This document shows, piece after piece, positions 45,945 through 54,850 of a DNA stretch of 64,000 nucleotides. Both the position numbers and the translations under genes were made by a program. This stretch comes from Heterohyrax brucei. Taxonomy: Eukaryota; Chordata; Mammalia; Hyracoidea; Procaviidae. The stretch spans positions 18,484,001-18,548,000 of the forward strand of contig CM053152.1 in assembly GCA_028571685.1 (NCBI GenBank), in the 5' to 3' direction. The notes below the pieces were generated by a model. The model saw only the letters and a program-made list of their open reading frames with translations, was not told the origin of the DNA and ran no database searches. How positions within the stretch are numbered: position 1 is the first letter of the stretch; every line of letters begins with the position of its first letter.

Positions 45945-46425
45945 GGCCTTTTGGTTTTCTATTTCTAGCTCTTTACAAATGTCATTATAACACTTTGTCT
46001 TCTCAAGCTGCCCTTTTAAATCTTCAGTTATTTTACTGCGTCATTCCCTCCTTTTGCTTTAGCTAGTATCAGTCTCTTTTGACACCCAGTTTGGTCTTTT
46101 CTTTCTTTCCTGTCTTTTTAATGACTTCTTGCTTTCTTTAGGGATAATGTCTTTGATGTCATTCCACAATTCATCTGGTCTTCAGTCTTTAGAGTTCAAC
46201 ACATCAAATCTGTTATTGAGCTGGTCTCTAAACTCAGGTGGGATATACTCCAGATTCTACTTTAGCTCTTGTGGACTTGTTCTAATTTTCTTCTGTTTCA
46301 ATTTGACCTTGTATAGGAGCAGCTGATGATCTGTGCTGAAATCAGCACCTAGTCTTGTTCTGACTGCTGATATGAAGCTTTTTCATCATCTCTTTCCACA
46401 GATACAGTTGATTTGAGCTATATTA
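45945..46425 (-). mobile_element. RTE-type LINE fragment, antisense (endonuclease C-terminus and linker)
   Basis: On the minus strand the pieces ADFSTDHQLLLYKVKLKQKK, then PPEFRDQLNNRFDVLN and RPDELWNDIKDIIPKESKKS read in order with a few stops. The SDH-like TDHQLL block is the last endonuclease motif of RTE/BovB-type LINEs, and the following text is their linker to the RT. It is the coding counterpart of the 3' end at 40640-40975, from a different copy. Confidence 0.75.
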
Positions 46426-46992
46426 GTATATTACAGCTGTATTAATATATTGTAGCTACAAACTCTGACTGATACAAATGTTGAAAATAACTGCCTCATG
46501 TTTTCTGTTTACATTTAAACTTTCTTTGCACTGACATTGATTATTCAGAAGTTTACATTTTAAAATATTAAAATCTACCAATCTTTCTGAAAATGACTTC
46601 TGCATTTTATGTCACAATTAGAACAAAAGAAAGATTACAGAACCATGTTTCCATCTTTTTCTTGTCATGATCTCATAAGTTTGATTTTATGTTCAGATCA
46701 TGAATCCATTTGGTATTTATTTTTCTATGATGTGAATGATGGAGGTTTCAATGCAGTATGTTTTTCTTGTCATAAAATGCTGGATTTGCTAACATTTATT
46801 AAATTTTATATAAGCATACTGATAAATGAGCTTGTACTGTAATTTACATCTTGTAAGTTTTGGAATGACATGCATCTTGGTAAGCAACAATTGGGAAGCA
46901 AGGCTATTTTGAATACTTCTGTACTTTTAAAATATTCTTGTAAAAATTAAGTATTACATTTATATTTTAAGAAAATGAAAGATATTAGGTAG
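46426..46992. other. PTPRK intron, AT-rich
   Basis: No exon or assignable repeat recognised. Confidence 0.45.
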
Positions 46993-47186
46993 AAGGAAAC
47001 TTGGTGGTGCAGTGATTAAGTGCTTGGCTGTGAATCCAAAGGTTGACAGTTAGAACCCGTCAGCCACTCCATAGGAGAAGGATGTGGCAGGCTGCTTCCG
47101 TAAAGATTCGTAGCTTTGGAAAGTCTATGGGGCAGCTGGGCTGCTCTGAGCTGGAATCAACTCAATGGCAACAAATTTTTTTTTTA
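46993..47186 (+). mobile_element. AfroSINE, long variant
   Basis: Carries the same extra block as the copy at 9922 (GCCACTCCATAGGAGAAGGA, GTGGCAGGCTGCTTCCGTAA, AGATTCGTAGCTTTGG) between head and body, and ends in a T-run. Confidence 0.85.
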
Positions 47187-47327
47187 AAGGAAGAGTTATA
47201 AATATCAGACCCAAGTTTTAGAAAGATAACTCTGATAAAATTAAATAAGTGAAGTGGGGAGGCAAGGGATGAGAAGGGGTGGAGACAAGGAGAACAAAAA
47301 GGAAAAGCTAGTTGTGAGAAGGCTTGT

Positions 47328-47345
47328 GCCAAAAGCCAAGTGCCG
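47328..47345 (-). mobile_element. Tiny AfroSINE/RTE tail insertion (T7), 18 bp with exact 12-bp TSD
   Basis: GCCAAAAGCCAAGTGCCG, bounded by GAGAAGGCTTGT at 47316-47327 and 47346-47357. The inserted text is only slightly longer than the duplication. Confidence 0.82.
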
Positions 47346-47370
47346 GAGAAGGCTTGTAGATAATAGTTAA

Positions 47371-47595
47371 CCAACCAAACCAGGTGATGTTGAGTCAATT
47401 ACAACTCATGGAGACCCATGTGTGTCATAGTAGATCTGTGCTCCACAGAGTTTTCAATGGTTGAATGTTGACAAGTAGATCACTCAGTTTGCACATCTGG
47501 GAGTATCAGTGTGCTTTTGGGCAGACATCAACCTTCAACTTTTCATTTAGTAGCTCAGCACATTAACCACATTTGTACTACCCAGGAACTCCTGG
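47371..47595 (-). mobile_element. Diverged AfroSINE, long variant, antisense
   Basis: GATGTTGAGTCAATTACAAC tail complement, GTGCTCCACAGAGTTTTCAA body complement and TTAGTAGCTCAGCACATTAA head complement, with extra internal sequence. Confidence 0.75.
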
Positions 47596-48426
47596 ATGGA
47601 ATTTAGGGGGACATAAAGATGACAGCAGAATGATACTGGCATGTTGTAACTTGCTGTAACTCCTAGGAAAATGCAGTGCCGCCAGAATCTTTCAATTAAT
47701 ATTTTGGCATACCTTTCATAAGGAATAAAGAGAAATTGAGAATAATGTGAATCCACAGCATAATTATTGACAATCTCTACAACATTCAACTCAGTTTTTC
47801 TTTTCTCCTTGAAAAACTGTACCATTTTCCCCAAAGGATTCACTAAACATTTTGTAAACCTTGATGCTTTATTTCATCATCCAGTTTTTACTCATATTTA
47901 TGACAGAATACACTGTTTCTAGGGTCCCTGCTTCTTTAGTTTGTTGTTTGTCCTGAAACACAGTAGTATCCAGCTACTAAGAGGAAGCTGTGCAAATTGT
48001 GGAGCCTGGCAGAGGATGGCTGAGTCACACATGAGGCCTGTGTTAGGGATAGAAGAGCTCCCTTCTGAGACTCTATCTGAAGTTTGTCCCGACGAGTTTG
48101 AGAAAGCCCTTCTAGAACAAGATTTGGTGGTCAGAAAACTTAGTTAATCATTTAAGGCTGGCTCACACATTTGAGGTTTCTTCTTTGCTGCCTAGAAAAG
48201 GAACCACACTGCTCAAATCACATACATCTGTTTTTAATACTCTGATTTATGATACACACATGTGTCCCCATTGTATGAGCATTTAGATCATGTTTGACAG
48301 GGGGATCCTGACTGCTGAAGCCCCAGAGATTGACGGGCTCCTCTTCTGAATCATTATTGCTATCATTTTCATGTTAAAGTTATACATACAAAGACAAATG
48401 TTAAGTGGGATTAGAAAAAATATGCC
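47596..48426. other. PTPRK intron, unique
   Basis: No exon recognised. A 98-codon minus-strand frame begins in the SINE and has no family match. Confidence 0.45.
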
Positions 48427-49394
48427 ACAGTAGTCCTCTCTTATCTGCAGTTTTGCTTTCTTTGGTTTCGTGTTTGTGGTCAACATGCCTGAAAATAAAC
48501 AATAAGTTTTAAACTGCATGCCATTCTGGATGGCATGATGAAATCTCCACTTCTTTCCTCCAAGGACATGACTCGTTCTTTGGACTAGCATATCCATGCT
48601 GTACAAACTACCAGCCCATTATGAGGGGACTCTGTCCCCTGAAATTCAGGGAGGTCATCTTATCCAAAGATCAGACCTCACCATTAGCTGAAAAAAGCCT
48701 GGTCTGCATGTCCCACAGGGATGACCTGCCTGGTATAACCATAAAACCATAAATAACTTTATGCCTGCCTTCCCCACCCTCCTAACTGAAAGTGCTTCAC
48801 TTATCAAAATCTTGACCATAAACAAACCTTACCCCTCCCCCTTCTAATCAATACTTCTTCCTTATGGGACCATAAATCCCCTAACCAGAATTTCTTGCTA
48901 CCCCTCTTCTCTTTCTTTCCTTATCAAACCATAAACCCCCTCACTCTATACTACCTCACTGGAACTTGAAAACCATAAAAAATTGCCCTGCTGGCCGGAG
49001 GGCAGGCTGAGTCACATCTCGGTTCACACCCTACTTTCTTTCTCCTGTAATAAAATTCACTGGATTCTCAAGCTGGGATGTCTCTGGTCCTGTTTCATGC
49101 CATTCTCCCTCCAACACATTAGCCAATTAGTAGCCATCAGGTTATTAGGTGGATTGTCAAAGTATCATAGTACTTGTGTACAAATATCCCTTATTTTACT
49201 TAATAATGACCACAAAGCCCAAGAGTATTAATACTGGCAATTTGGATATGTCAAACAGAAGCCATAAAGTGCTTCTTTTAAGAGAAAAGCATAAGTAAAA
49301 AGCACATACACTGGCTTTGGTACTATCTAGGGTTTCAGGCGTGCACTGGAGGATCCTAGAATGTATTCCCTGGGAACAGGAGGGCACTACTATA
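48427..49394 (+). mobile_element. Tigger-like (pogo/Tc1-mariner) DNA transposon, internally deleted, split by a solo LTR
   Basis: The left part (48427-48621) has ACAGTAGTCCTCTCTTATCT, GTTTTAAACTGCATGCC and CATATCCATGCTGTACAAAC. The right part (49117-49394) has CCTTATTTTACTTAATAATG, GCAATTTGGATATGTCAAAC, CATAAAGTGCTTCTTTTAAG and the closing GGAACAGGAGGGCACTACTA. This is the order of Tigger1-type elements. The LINE-scale transposase ORF is mostly deleted; only its first codons' region survives after 49196. Terminal inverted repeats (ACAGTAGTCC against GGCACTACTA) are degraded. Confidence 0.75.
48622..49116 (+). mobile_element. Solo LTR (495 bp) of an endogenous retrovirus, 5-bp TSD CATTA
   Basis: Begins TGAGGGGACT and ends CCTCCAACA, giving TG...CA ends. 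CATTA stands directly on both sides (48617-48621, 49117-49121) and the Tigger sequence joins cleanly if it is removed. An AATAAA lies at about 49051. Repeated ACCATAAA words fill the middle. No internal viral genes are present. The strand call follows the AATAAA. Confidence 0.85.
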
Positions 49395-50089
49395 TCATTT
49401 TCTGTCTGGCTAAATATGAACATTTGGCTTTTCAGATGGATGAACTTATTTCTTGGAACCTAACTGTGATTTCAAAGACTATCTTTTCTAATGAAATGTC
49501 CTGATATTCTTTAGCAAGAATCCTTAAACCAGACCTGAAAGGGATCATAAAGCAAAAGATACTAACCAAAAGATGATTACCGAGGGAGGAAAAATATATA
49601 TAAATTTGTTGATGTGATTACAAAACAGCTTTTTAAAGCTGAGCCACGAAATTTTATAAAACCCCATTCCTTACAATGAAGCAGTCAATGAACAGCATCA
49701 ATAACTTAGCACTGAAATCAAGTTTTGTCTTTGATCTTACTTCATTTAGCTTCCAATTAAAATGTTTCTTTTACATTGCAATATCAATATTCAAAAGCTA
49801 TAAGGAAATAAATGTGAGGCCAATTGGGTCAGGAAGGGGGTTACCAGTGATTGCTGTTATGACAACTTCATCTTCTCAGGCTTTTGTCAGTAGTTTTGAA
49901 AGGTACTCAAGTTCAGGTTCCATATGAGGAACTGCCTAGGTTTTTAGGAATCTAACAACATATAATTTTGTTGAATCTGCATTCAAATACGAACTAGCTT
50001 AAAAAAAACCTCATCAGCTAGTTTCTGTGACAATAGGCATAGTGAAATGATTCTCACACTGATGTAGTGATGACTGTCACCCCCATTGT
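49395..50089. other. PTPRK intron, unique
   Basis: No exon or assignable repeat recognised. Confidence 0.45.
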
Positions 50090-50108
50090 CAAGGTTAGCT
50101 GGGAACCT

Positions 50109-50178
50109 GATCTCTGCCACTACATACTAACATATTTTACTCCAGGATCTAACATTTTCTGTGGATAACAAAGGTCAT
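50109..50178 (+). repeat. Direct repeat copy 1 (~70 bp)
   Basis: Starts GATCTCTGCCACTACATACT and ends GGATAACAAAGGTCAT. It pairs with 50763-50831, about 654 bp away, at roughly 95 percent identity by eye. Confidence 0.85.
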
Positions 50179-50199
50179 GGTTTGCATTATAGAACACAC

Positions 50200-50620
50200 A
50201 CAGTGTTGATAAGGTTGCCAGGGGAACCTGATCTGCCACATGTCAACAGTGCACCCTGGCAGTTGTGATGCAGAGGTGGGTTCTTCCTGGCAGTTGTGAC
50301 GCAAATAAAACAGTTCCTCCTGGTAGCTGTGGCCTCAGGCCCAGTGTGAAGCCAAGTTACTACTTCCCCCTCCCATCTTTGACATCACCCCTCGCTTCTG
50401 CCCATAAAAAGCACCCCCAAAATCTATGTGGGGTTTTTTTTCTACTCATGGAGACTGACCCGTTCCCTCTTTGGAATGTACTTTCCCTTAATAAACTTTT
50501 CCGTTATTGGCTACTAAAAACCTTCGGGTGCTCTGGGGGGAGGGGACCCCAGTTTGCCACCTGTCAACCCAAATCAGGTCACTCGGAGTCTAATCAGCTG
50601 TATGCCCTTGACACCATTAC
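50200..50620 (+). mobile_element. LTR-like segment (solo LTR candidate)
   Basis: Shows promoter and polyadenylation order typical of an LTR: CCCATAAAAAGCACCCCC at about 50402 (TATA-like), then CCTTAATAAACTTTTCCG at about 50487 (AATAAA) and a GT-rich stretch after it. It begins near TGTTGATAAGG. A related phrase (AAGGTTAGCTGGGAACCTGA) at 50092 hints at a second partial copy. Ends and duplication are not resolved. A 139-codon frame crossing it is not a gene. Confidence 0.55.
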
Positions 50621-50762
50621 TGCATTTTTTTCATCAAATTCTTCTCTGTTATCTATCACTCACCAATTCGATATGCCTCGATAAACAAAACTGTCACAGA
50701 ATTAAAAGATGTTTTGTTAATAGGAAGAAACTAGAAGAATCTATGAAAAGATTCTTTTCATA

Positions 50763-50831
50763 GATCTCTGACACTACATACTAACATATTTTACTCCAGA
50801 TCTAACATTTTCTGGGGATAACAAAGGTCAT
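50763..50831 (+). repeat. Direct repeat copy 2 (~69 bp)
   Basis: GATCTCTGACACTACATACT ... GGATAACAAAGGTCAT; see copy 1 at 50109. Confidence 0.85.
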
Positions 50832-51177
50832 TCCTGATACATTTTTTTAAATAAATCTGCCAATTGGATAATCAGTGTTCCTTTATAATTCAGGAGTAAA
50901 ATATTTCACAGCTAAGCAAGGACAGGATTTTGTGGTTGCCTGCTAACCAATGTATGCTTCCAAATACTTAGCTTTTAATAAAAGTGATAATTTTATGTTG
51001 TGTTGTATCTTAACATATAATAATCTAGAAATAACTGTCATTGTAAATATACATCCTGAAATTATCTATAACTCCCATAATTCTTTTTGTTTCTATAAAT
51101 AAAGCTTTAGAAACAGTCATTAAACTTCTTATAAGGAATTATGTTATTATGCATGTTTAATAATAGACAGGCTACCA

Positions 51178-51201
51178 GATCTGACTTGACGGCACTTGGC
51201 T
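51178..51201 (+). mobile_element. Tiny AfroSINE/RTE tail insertion (T8)
   Basis: GATCTGACTTGACGGCACTT then GGCT, beginning in the middle of the palindrome. It lies 52 bp from the PTPRK 110-nt exon, on the donor (intron) side. No firm duplication; AATAGA occurs on both sides at some distance. Confidence 0.55.
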
Positions 51202-51252
51202 TTATCATAAAAAGTCATAATAGAAATAAATTAGTAATGATGGATACGCTAC

Positions 51253-51362
51253 CTCATATAAAGTGATTACTCCATATGTTTGAGTTGGTTCTCTCCACTG
51301 AAGAAATATCTTCTCTTCAAAAGTACTTCCTTGGATAGATTCAGTAGGAATAGCACCTGGGA
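51253..51362 (-). CDS. PTPRK: PTPRK internal exon, first part of third fibronectin III domain
   Basis: This 110-nt exon lies 5.06 kb downstream (in transcript sense) of the 309-nt exon. It reads [18 protein letters not shown], then [18 protein letters not shown]. The first codon is completed by the last base of the previous exon, giving Phe where I remember Leu in human PTPRK. The acceptor AG is at 51364-51363 after TTTT; the donor GT is at 51252-51251. Phase is 1 at the start and 0 at the end. FLQWREP is the first-sheet Trp motif of an FN3 domain and VITLYE is the following strand. The length of 110 nt is what I expect for this exon in R2B phosphatases. It is too short for most ORF callers and is found only by protein recognition plus splice sites. 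Confidence 0.94.
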
Positions 51363-52102
51363 CTAAAACAAGTGACATGATGAATGTCTGAATGATAAAT
51401 AAACAAAAAAAGTTGATTTTTCTAGACTTGATATGTTGTCTATCATTGAAGCAAAATATATTAATATTCTATAGATGTACTCAGTTCCCTTTCAAAAATA
51501 TGAAATCTAAAACCATTTTAACTATATTCTTCCATACAAAGAATAATTTCATCATATTTTCTTTAAAGTTTAAAACAATTAGAGCTCAATAATTACCTTA
51601 TAAATAAACTTTTTCACCAAAATAAATGAACAAGGATTGGAATTATAGAATCTGCATGTACTTTTGTTGGGAATGTAAATTGGAAGGACTACTTTGGGAA
51701 ACACTTGGAAGCATTTAGTAAAGTTAAAGATGCGATCCCCAAATCTCATCTTTATGTAGAGTTTCTGGTAAATTTCTTGTATGTGTGTAGCAAGAATGTT
51801 TCTGTAGCAGTATTTTTTATATTAATAAGTTAAAAACAAAACAAATGGTTTAATAAATTGTTACAATACTAAAATGTGAAAATAAATGGCAGCTATATAA
51901 ATCATTATACATTCATTTATGTATTGATGTGTTAATAAATGATATAGATGAAATAATAGATTTCAGTAATTTACTGTATTTTTTATTTACAGCATAATTA
52001 TAATAGGTAGCATTAGCAGGTTTGGAGACATATGATGCCATTTTTCAAAATATAAAGTATACAACATTTCTAACTAGTTTCCAAGAAAACCAAATTAACA
52101 TA
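51363..52102. other. PTPRK intron, AT-rich
   Basis: Begins with the acceptor tract of the 110-nt exon (TTTTAG). The part 51640-51990 may be a very old L1 3' remnant (GGGAATGTAAATTGGAAGGA) but is too decayed to call. Confidence 0.4.
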
Positions 52103-52243
52103 CTACTACTGGTGCTGAGTCAATTCTTACTCAAGGCGACCCTATAGGACAGAGTAGAAAGTCCATGTAGAGCTTCCAAGGAGCATCTGGTGTATCTGAA
52201 CTGGTGACCTTTTGGTTTGTAGCCATAGCACTTATCCATTATG
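52103..52243 (-). mobile_element. AfroSINE, antisense, exact 13-bp TSD
   Basis: GAGTCAATTCTTACTCAAGG tail complement, CCCTATAGGACAGAGTAGAA and CTTCCAAGGAGCATCTGGTG. CCAAATTAACATA at 52090-52102 repeats at 52244-52256. Confidence 0.92.
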
Positions 52244-52484
52244 CCAAATTAACATAAGAGAAAATGAAAATTTAATTCCCATCTGTCCATAAAATAACAT
52301 TTTGCAATTATTTTTAAGATGTTATTTATCTTACCATTTAAATTTTTAATTTGGATTTTTAGTAAGCCTTTTATTATACACAATTTAACTAGTACTGTAT
52401 ATCCTATTTATAAACTTATATGTCTACACTATTTATACATATACACATATTTGTAGGTACATGATCAAAAGTTTTAGTGAGGGT

Positions 52485-53850
52485 GTGAGTGAACAAAAAG
52501 TGGATGGAGAGGTTTCATACTTCCTAATTTCACATCTTACTACAAAGCTACAGGAATCAAAAAGACAGTGTGGTATCAGAACACGGACAGAAATATAGAT
52601 CAAGGGATTAGAACTGAAAGAACAGAAGTATACACTCACATTTACAATCAACTGATTTTCTAACAGGGATGCTATGAAAGCCAATGAGGGAAGAATAATC
52701 TTTCAGCAAACGGTACTGGAAGAGATATCCACACATAAGAAGTTGAATCCTTACAATATGCAATACAAAAATTAAATCAAAGCTGATTAAAGACCTAAAT
52801 GTTAAAGCTAAAACTCTTATTAGAAGACTACTTAGGTATAAATCTTTGTGATCTTGTATTAGGCAACTGCCTTTTAGATAGGACACTAAAACGACAAGCC
52901 GAAAGATAATGTAGATGAACTGTACATTGTCAAAATGAAAAACTTTGTATTTAAGAGAGCACTATCAAGAAAGTAAAAGGACAATCCATAAAATGAGAGA
53001 AAGTTTTTGCAAACCATATTATCTGGCCAGGGACTTGTATACAGAATACACAGGTGACAATGAAAACCCAATAATAATCAGACAGATAATCTAATTAAAC
53101 ATGGGCAAAGGATCTGAATAAAGAGTTCTCCAATGAGGGCATAAAAATGACCAACAAGCACATGAAAGATGTTAGACACTACTAGCCACCAGACAAATGA
53201 AAATCAAACCACAAAGAGATACCATTTCACACGCATTAGAATGGCTGTACTTATAAAGGCAGATAATAATATAAGCTGGCAAAGATAAAGGGAAACTAGC
53301 CAAGCCAAGTCGCCAAGTGCCGTCAAGTCGGATCCGACTCGAAACTTCATATACTACTGGATAGAATGAAAAATGATACAGCTGTTTTGCAAATAGCCGA
53401 GTTGTTCCTCATATGTTTAAACATAGGTTTACCATATGATCCAGTAATTCACTCTTACCTGTCTATCAAGAGAAAAGCAAACATATATCCACACAAAAAC
53501 TTGTACATAAATGTTCACAGTAACATACATCATAACAAGAAGTGGGGGAAAAACATACATGAACTGATAAATGGATAAACAAAATGGCATATTCGTACAA
53601 TGGAATATAATAACTTCAGGAATAAAAAATAAAGTATTGATACATGCTACAACATGGATGAACATTGGAAGTACTATGCTAAATGAAAGAAGCCATTCAC
53701 AAAGGATTCTATACTGCATAGTTCTATTTTTATGAAGCATCCAGAATATGCAAATCCATAGAAATAGAAAGTGGATTAGTGATTGTCTAGGGCTGCTAAT
53801 TGGGGCAGAGGGAGCAGGAAGTATCAGCCAATGGATGGTGTGGGGAGAAT
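52485..53850 (+). mobile_element. Old 5'-truncated L1 (ORF2 end and 3'UTR)
   Basis: Recognisable L1 ORF2-end phrases appear in order: GTGTGGTATCAGAACACGGA, CAATCAACTGATTTTCTAAC, GGCAACTGCCTTTTAGATAG, AGATACCATTTCACACGC, CATATGATCCAGTAATTCAC, GAATATAATAACTTCAGG. It is more diverged than L1-a to L1-f and of another lineage. A tiny tail insertion interrupts it at 53298. Confidence 0.8.
53298..53340 (-). mobile_element. Tiny AfroSINE/RTE tail insertion (T9), 43 bp with 6-bp TSD
   Basis: AGCCAAGCCAAGTCGCCAAG, TGCCGTCAAGTCGGATCCGA and CTC, bounded by GAAACT at 53292-53297 and 53341-53346. The CCAAGT word is repeated inside the tail part. It stops exactly at the end of the palindrome. Confidence 0.78.
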
Positions 53851-53937
53851 GTTGCCAGCAAGACTTAAGTGGGAATCTTGTAAGTTTATTCTTATGTCAG
53901 GAGTAGACCTAACAGAGGTTAAATAACAACAAACAAA

Positions 53938-54100
53938 CAAAAAACCCTGGTGGCACAGTAGTTAAGAGCTATTACTGCTAACCTAAAAGGTCAGCAGTTT
54001 GAAATCTCCACTTGCTCCCTGGAAACTCTATGGGGCAGTTAACTGCTCTATCCTATAGTGTAACTATGACCTGGAATTGATTTGATAACAATGAGTTTGT
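53938..54100 (+). mobile_element. AfroSINE
   Basis: AAAACCCTGGTGGCACAGTA head, CCCTGGAAACTCTATGGGGC body, GGAATTGATTTGATAACAAT tail. Confidence 0.9.
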
Positions 54101-54111
54101 ACACACACATG

Positions 54112-54124
54112 AGAGAGAGAGAGG
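54112..54124 (+). repeat. Short (GA)n tract
   Basis: GAGAGAGAGAGAGG next to ACACACAC, directly after the SINE tail. Confidence 0.8.
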
Positions 54125-54729
54125 AGTTTATTAAATTAGGGAAGAAAGAACCTTACAGAAATTTCAACCTAGGACCTACTTAGAGGAATTCAGGATTTGA
54201 GATATATGGTCACAGTATCTGAGTGTGTGAAACTCAATCTTGTACTATGAAGTGATACTCTAAATTAAAAAAAAAAAAATTGCACACTTTTTGTTGAAAT
54301 GACAAATATTAGAATAATAAAATCATGCTACAATAAAGTCATAAAGTCACAATGTTCAATGATTTGTAGCCTTTCCTAATGGTAGATACAATGACCTCAC
54401 CATTAATCTGTCTTCAAACTTGCTACCGTTTGACAGTTATTCTACTTCTGACTTCTGTCACTCTGGAAGTCCTTTGTTCTCATTCAAAAATTTGTACTCA
54501 AATTGTCTTCTAACACTGGCTACAATCCCCATGTTGAGTTGGTCCTCTCCCTTTTTCCTTTTAAATCCTTGGAGAGGGGGGAGCCCTGTCCTTTTGTCCA
54601 GTGTTCCTGTACTTTCCTGCCTTCTATTCTTCGCTTTCGGACATGTGTTCTTCCTTTGGTTTCATCTATTTGACTGAAGCAGTTTCCTCACATGTGTTAT
54701 TCTTCATCTTACAGACCTATCTAATCTCT
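54125..54729. other. PTPRK intron, unique
   Basis: The 85-codon frame at 54420-54677 is pyrimidine-rich intron without a family match. Confidence 0.45.
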
Positions 54730-54850
54730 GGGAATCCTAGTGGAATAGTGGTTAAGTGCTCTGTCTGCTAACCAAAAGGCTGGCAGTTCAAATCCAGCAG
54801 GCACTCCTTGGAAACTCTATGCAGCAGTTCTACTCTGTCCTACAATGCCA
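54730..54850 (+). mobile_element. AfroSINE, 3'-shortened
   Basis: GGAATCCTAGTGGAATAGTG head with B box GTTCAAATCC and CTCCTTGGAAACTCTATGCA body. Similarity stops at TCTGTCCTACAATGCC, before the usual tail. Confidence 0.85.

Noticed and set aside
50265..50684. 139-codon open frame on the plus strand
   Set aside because: It crosses the LTR-like segment including its TATA-like and AATAAA signals; not a gene.
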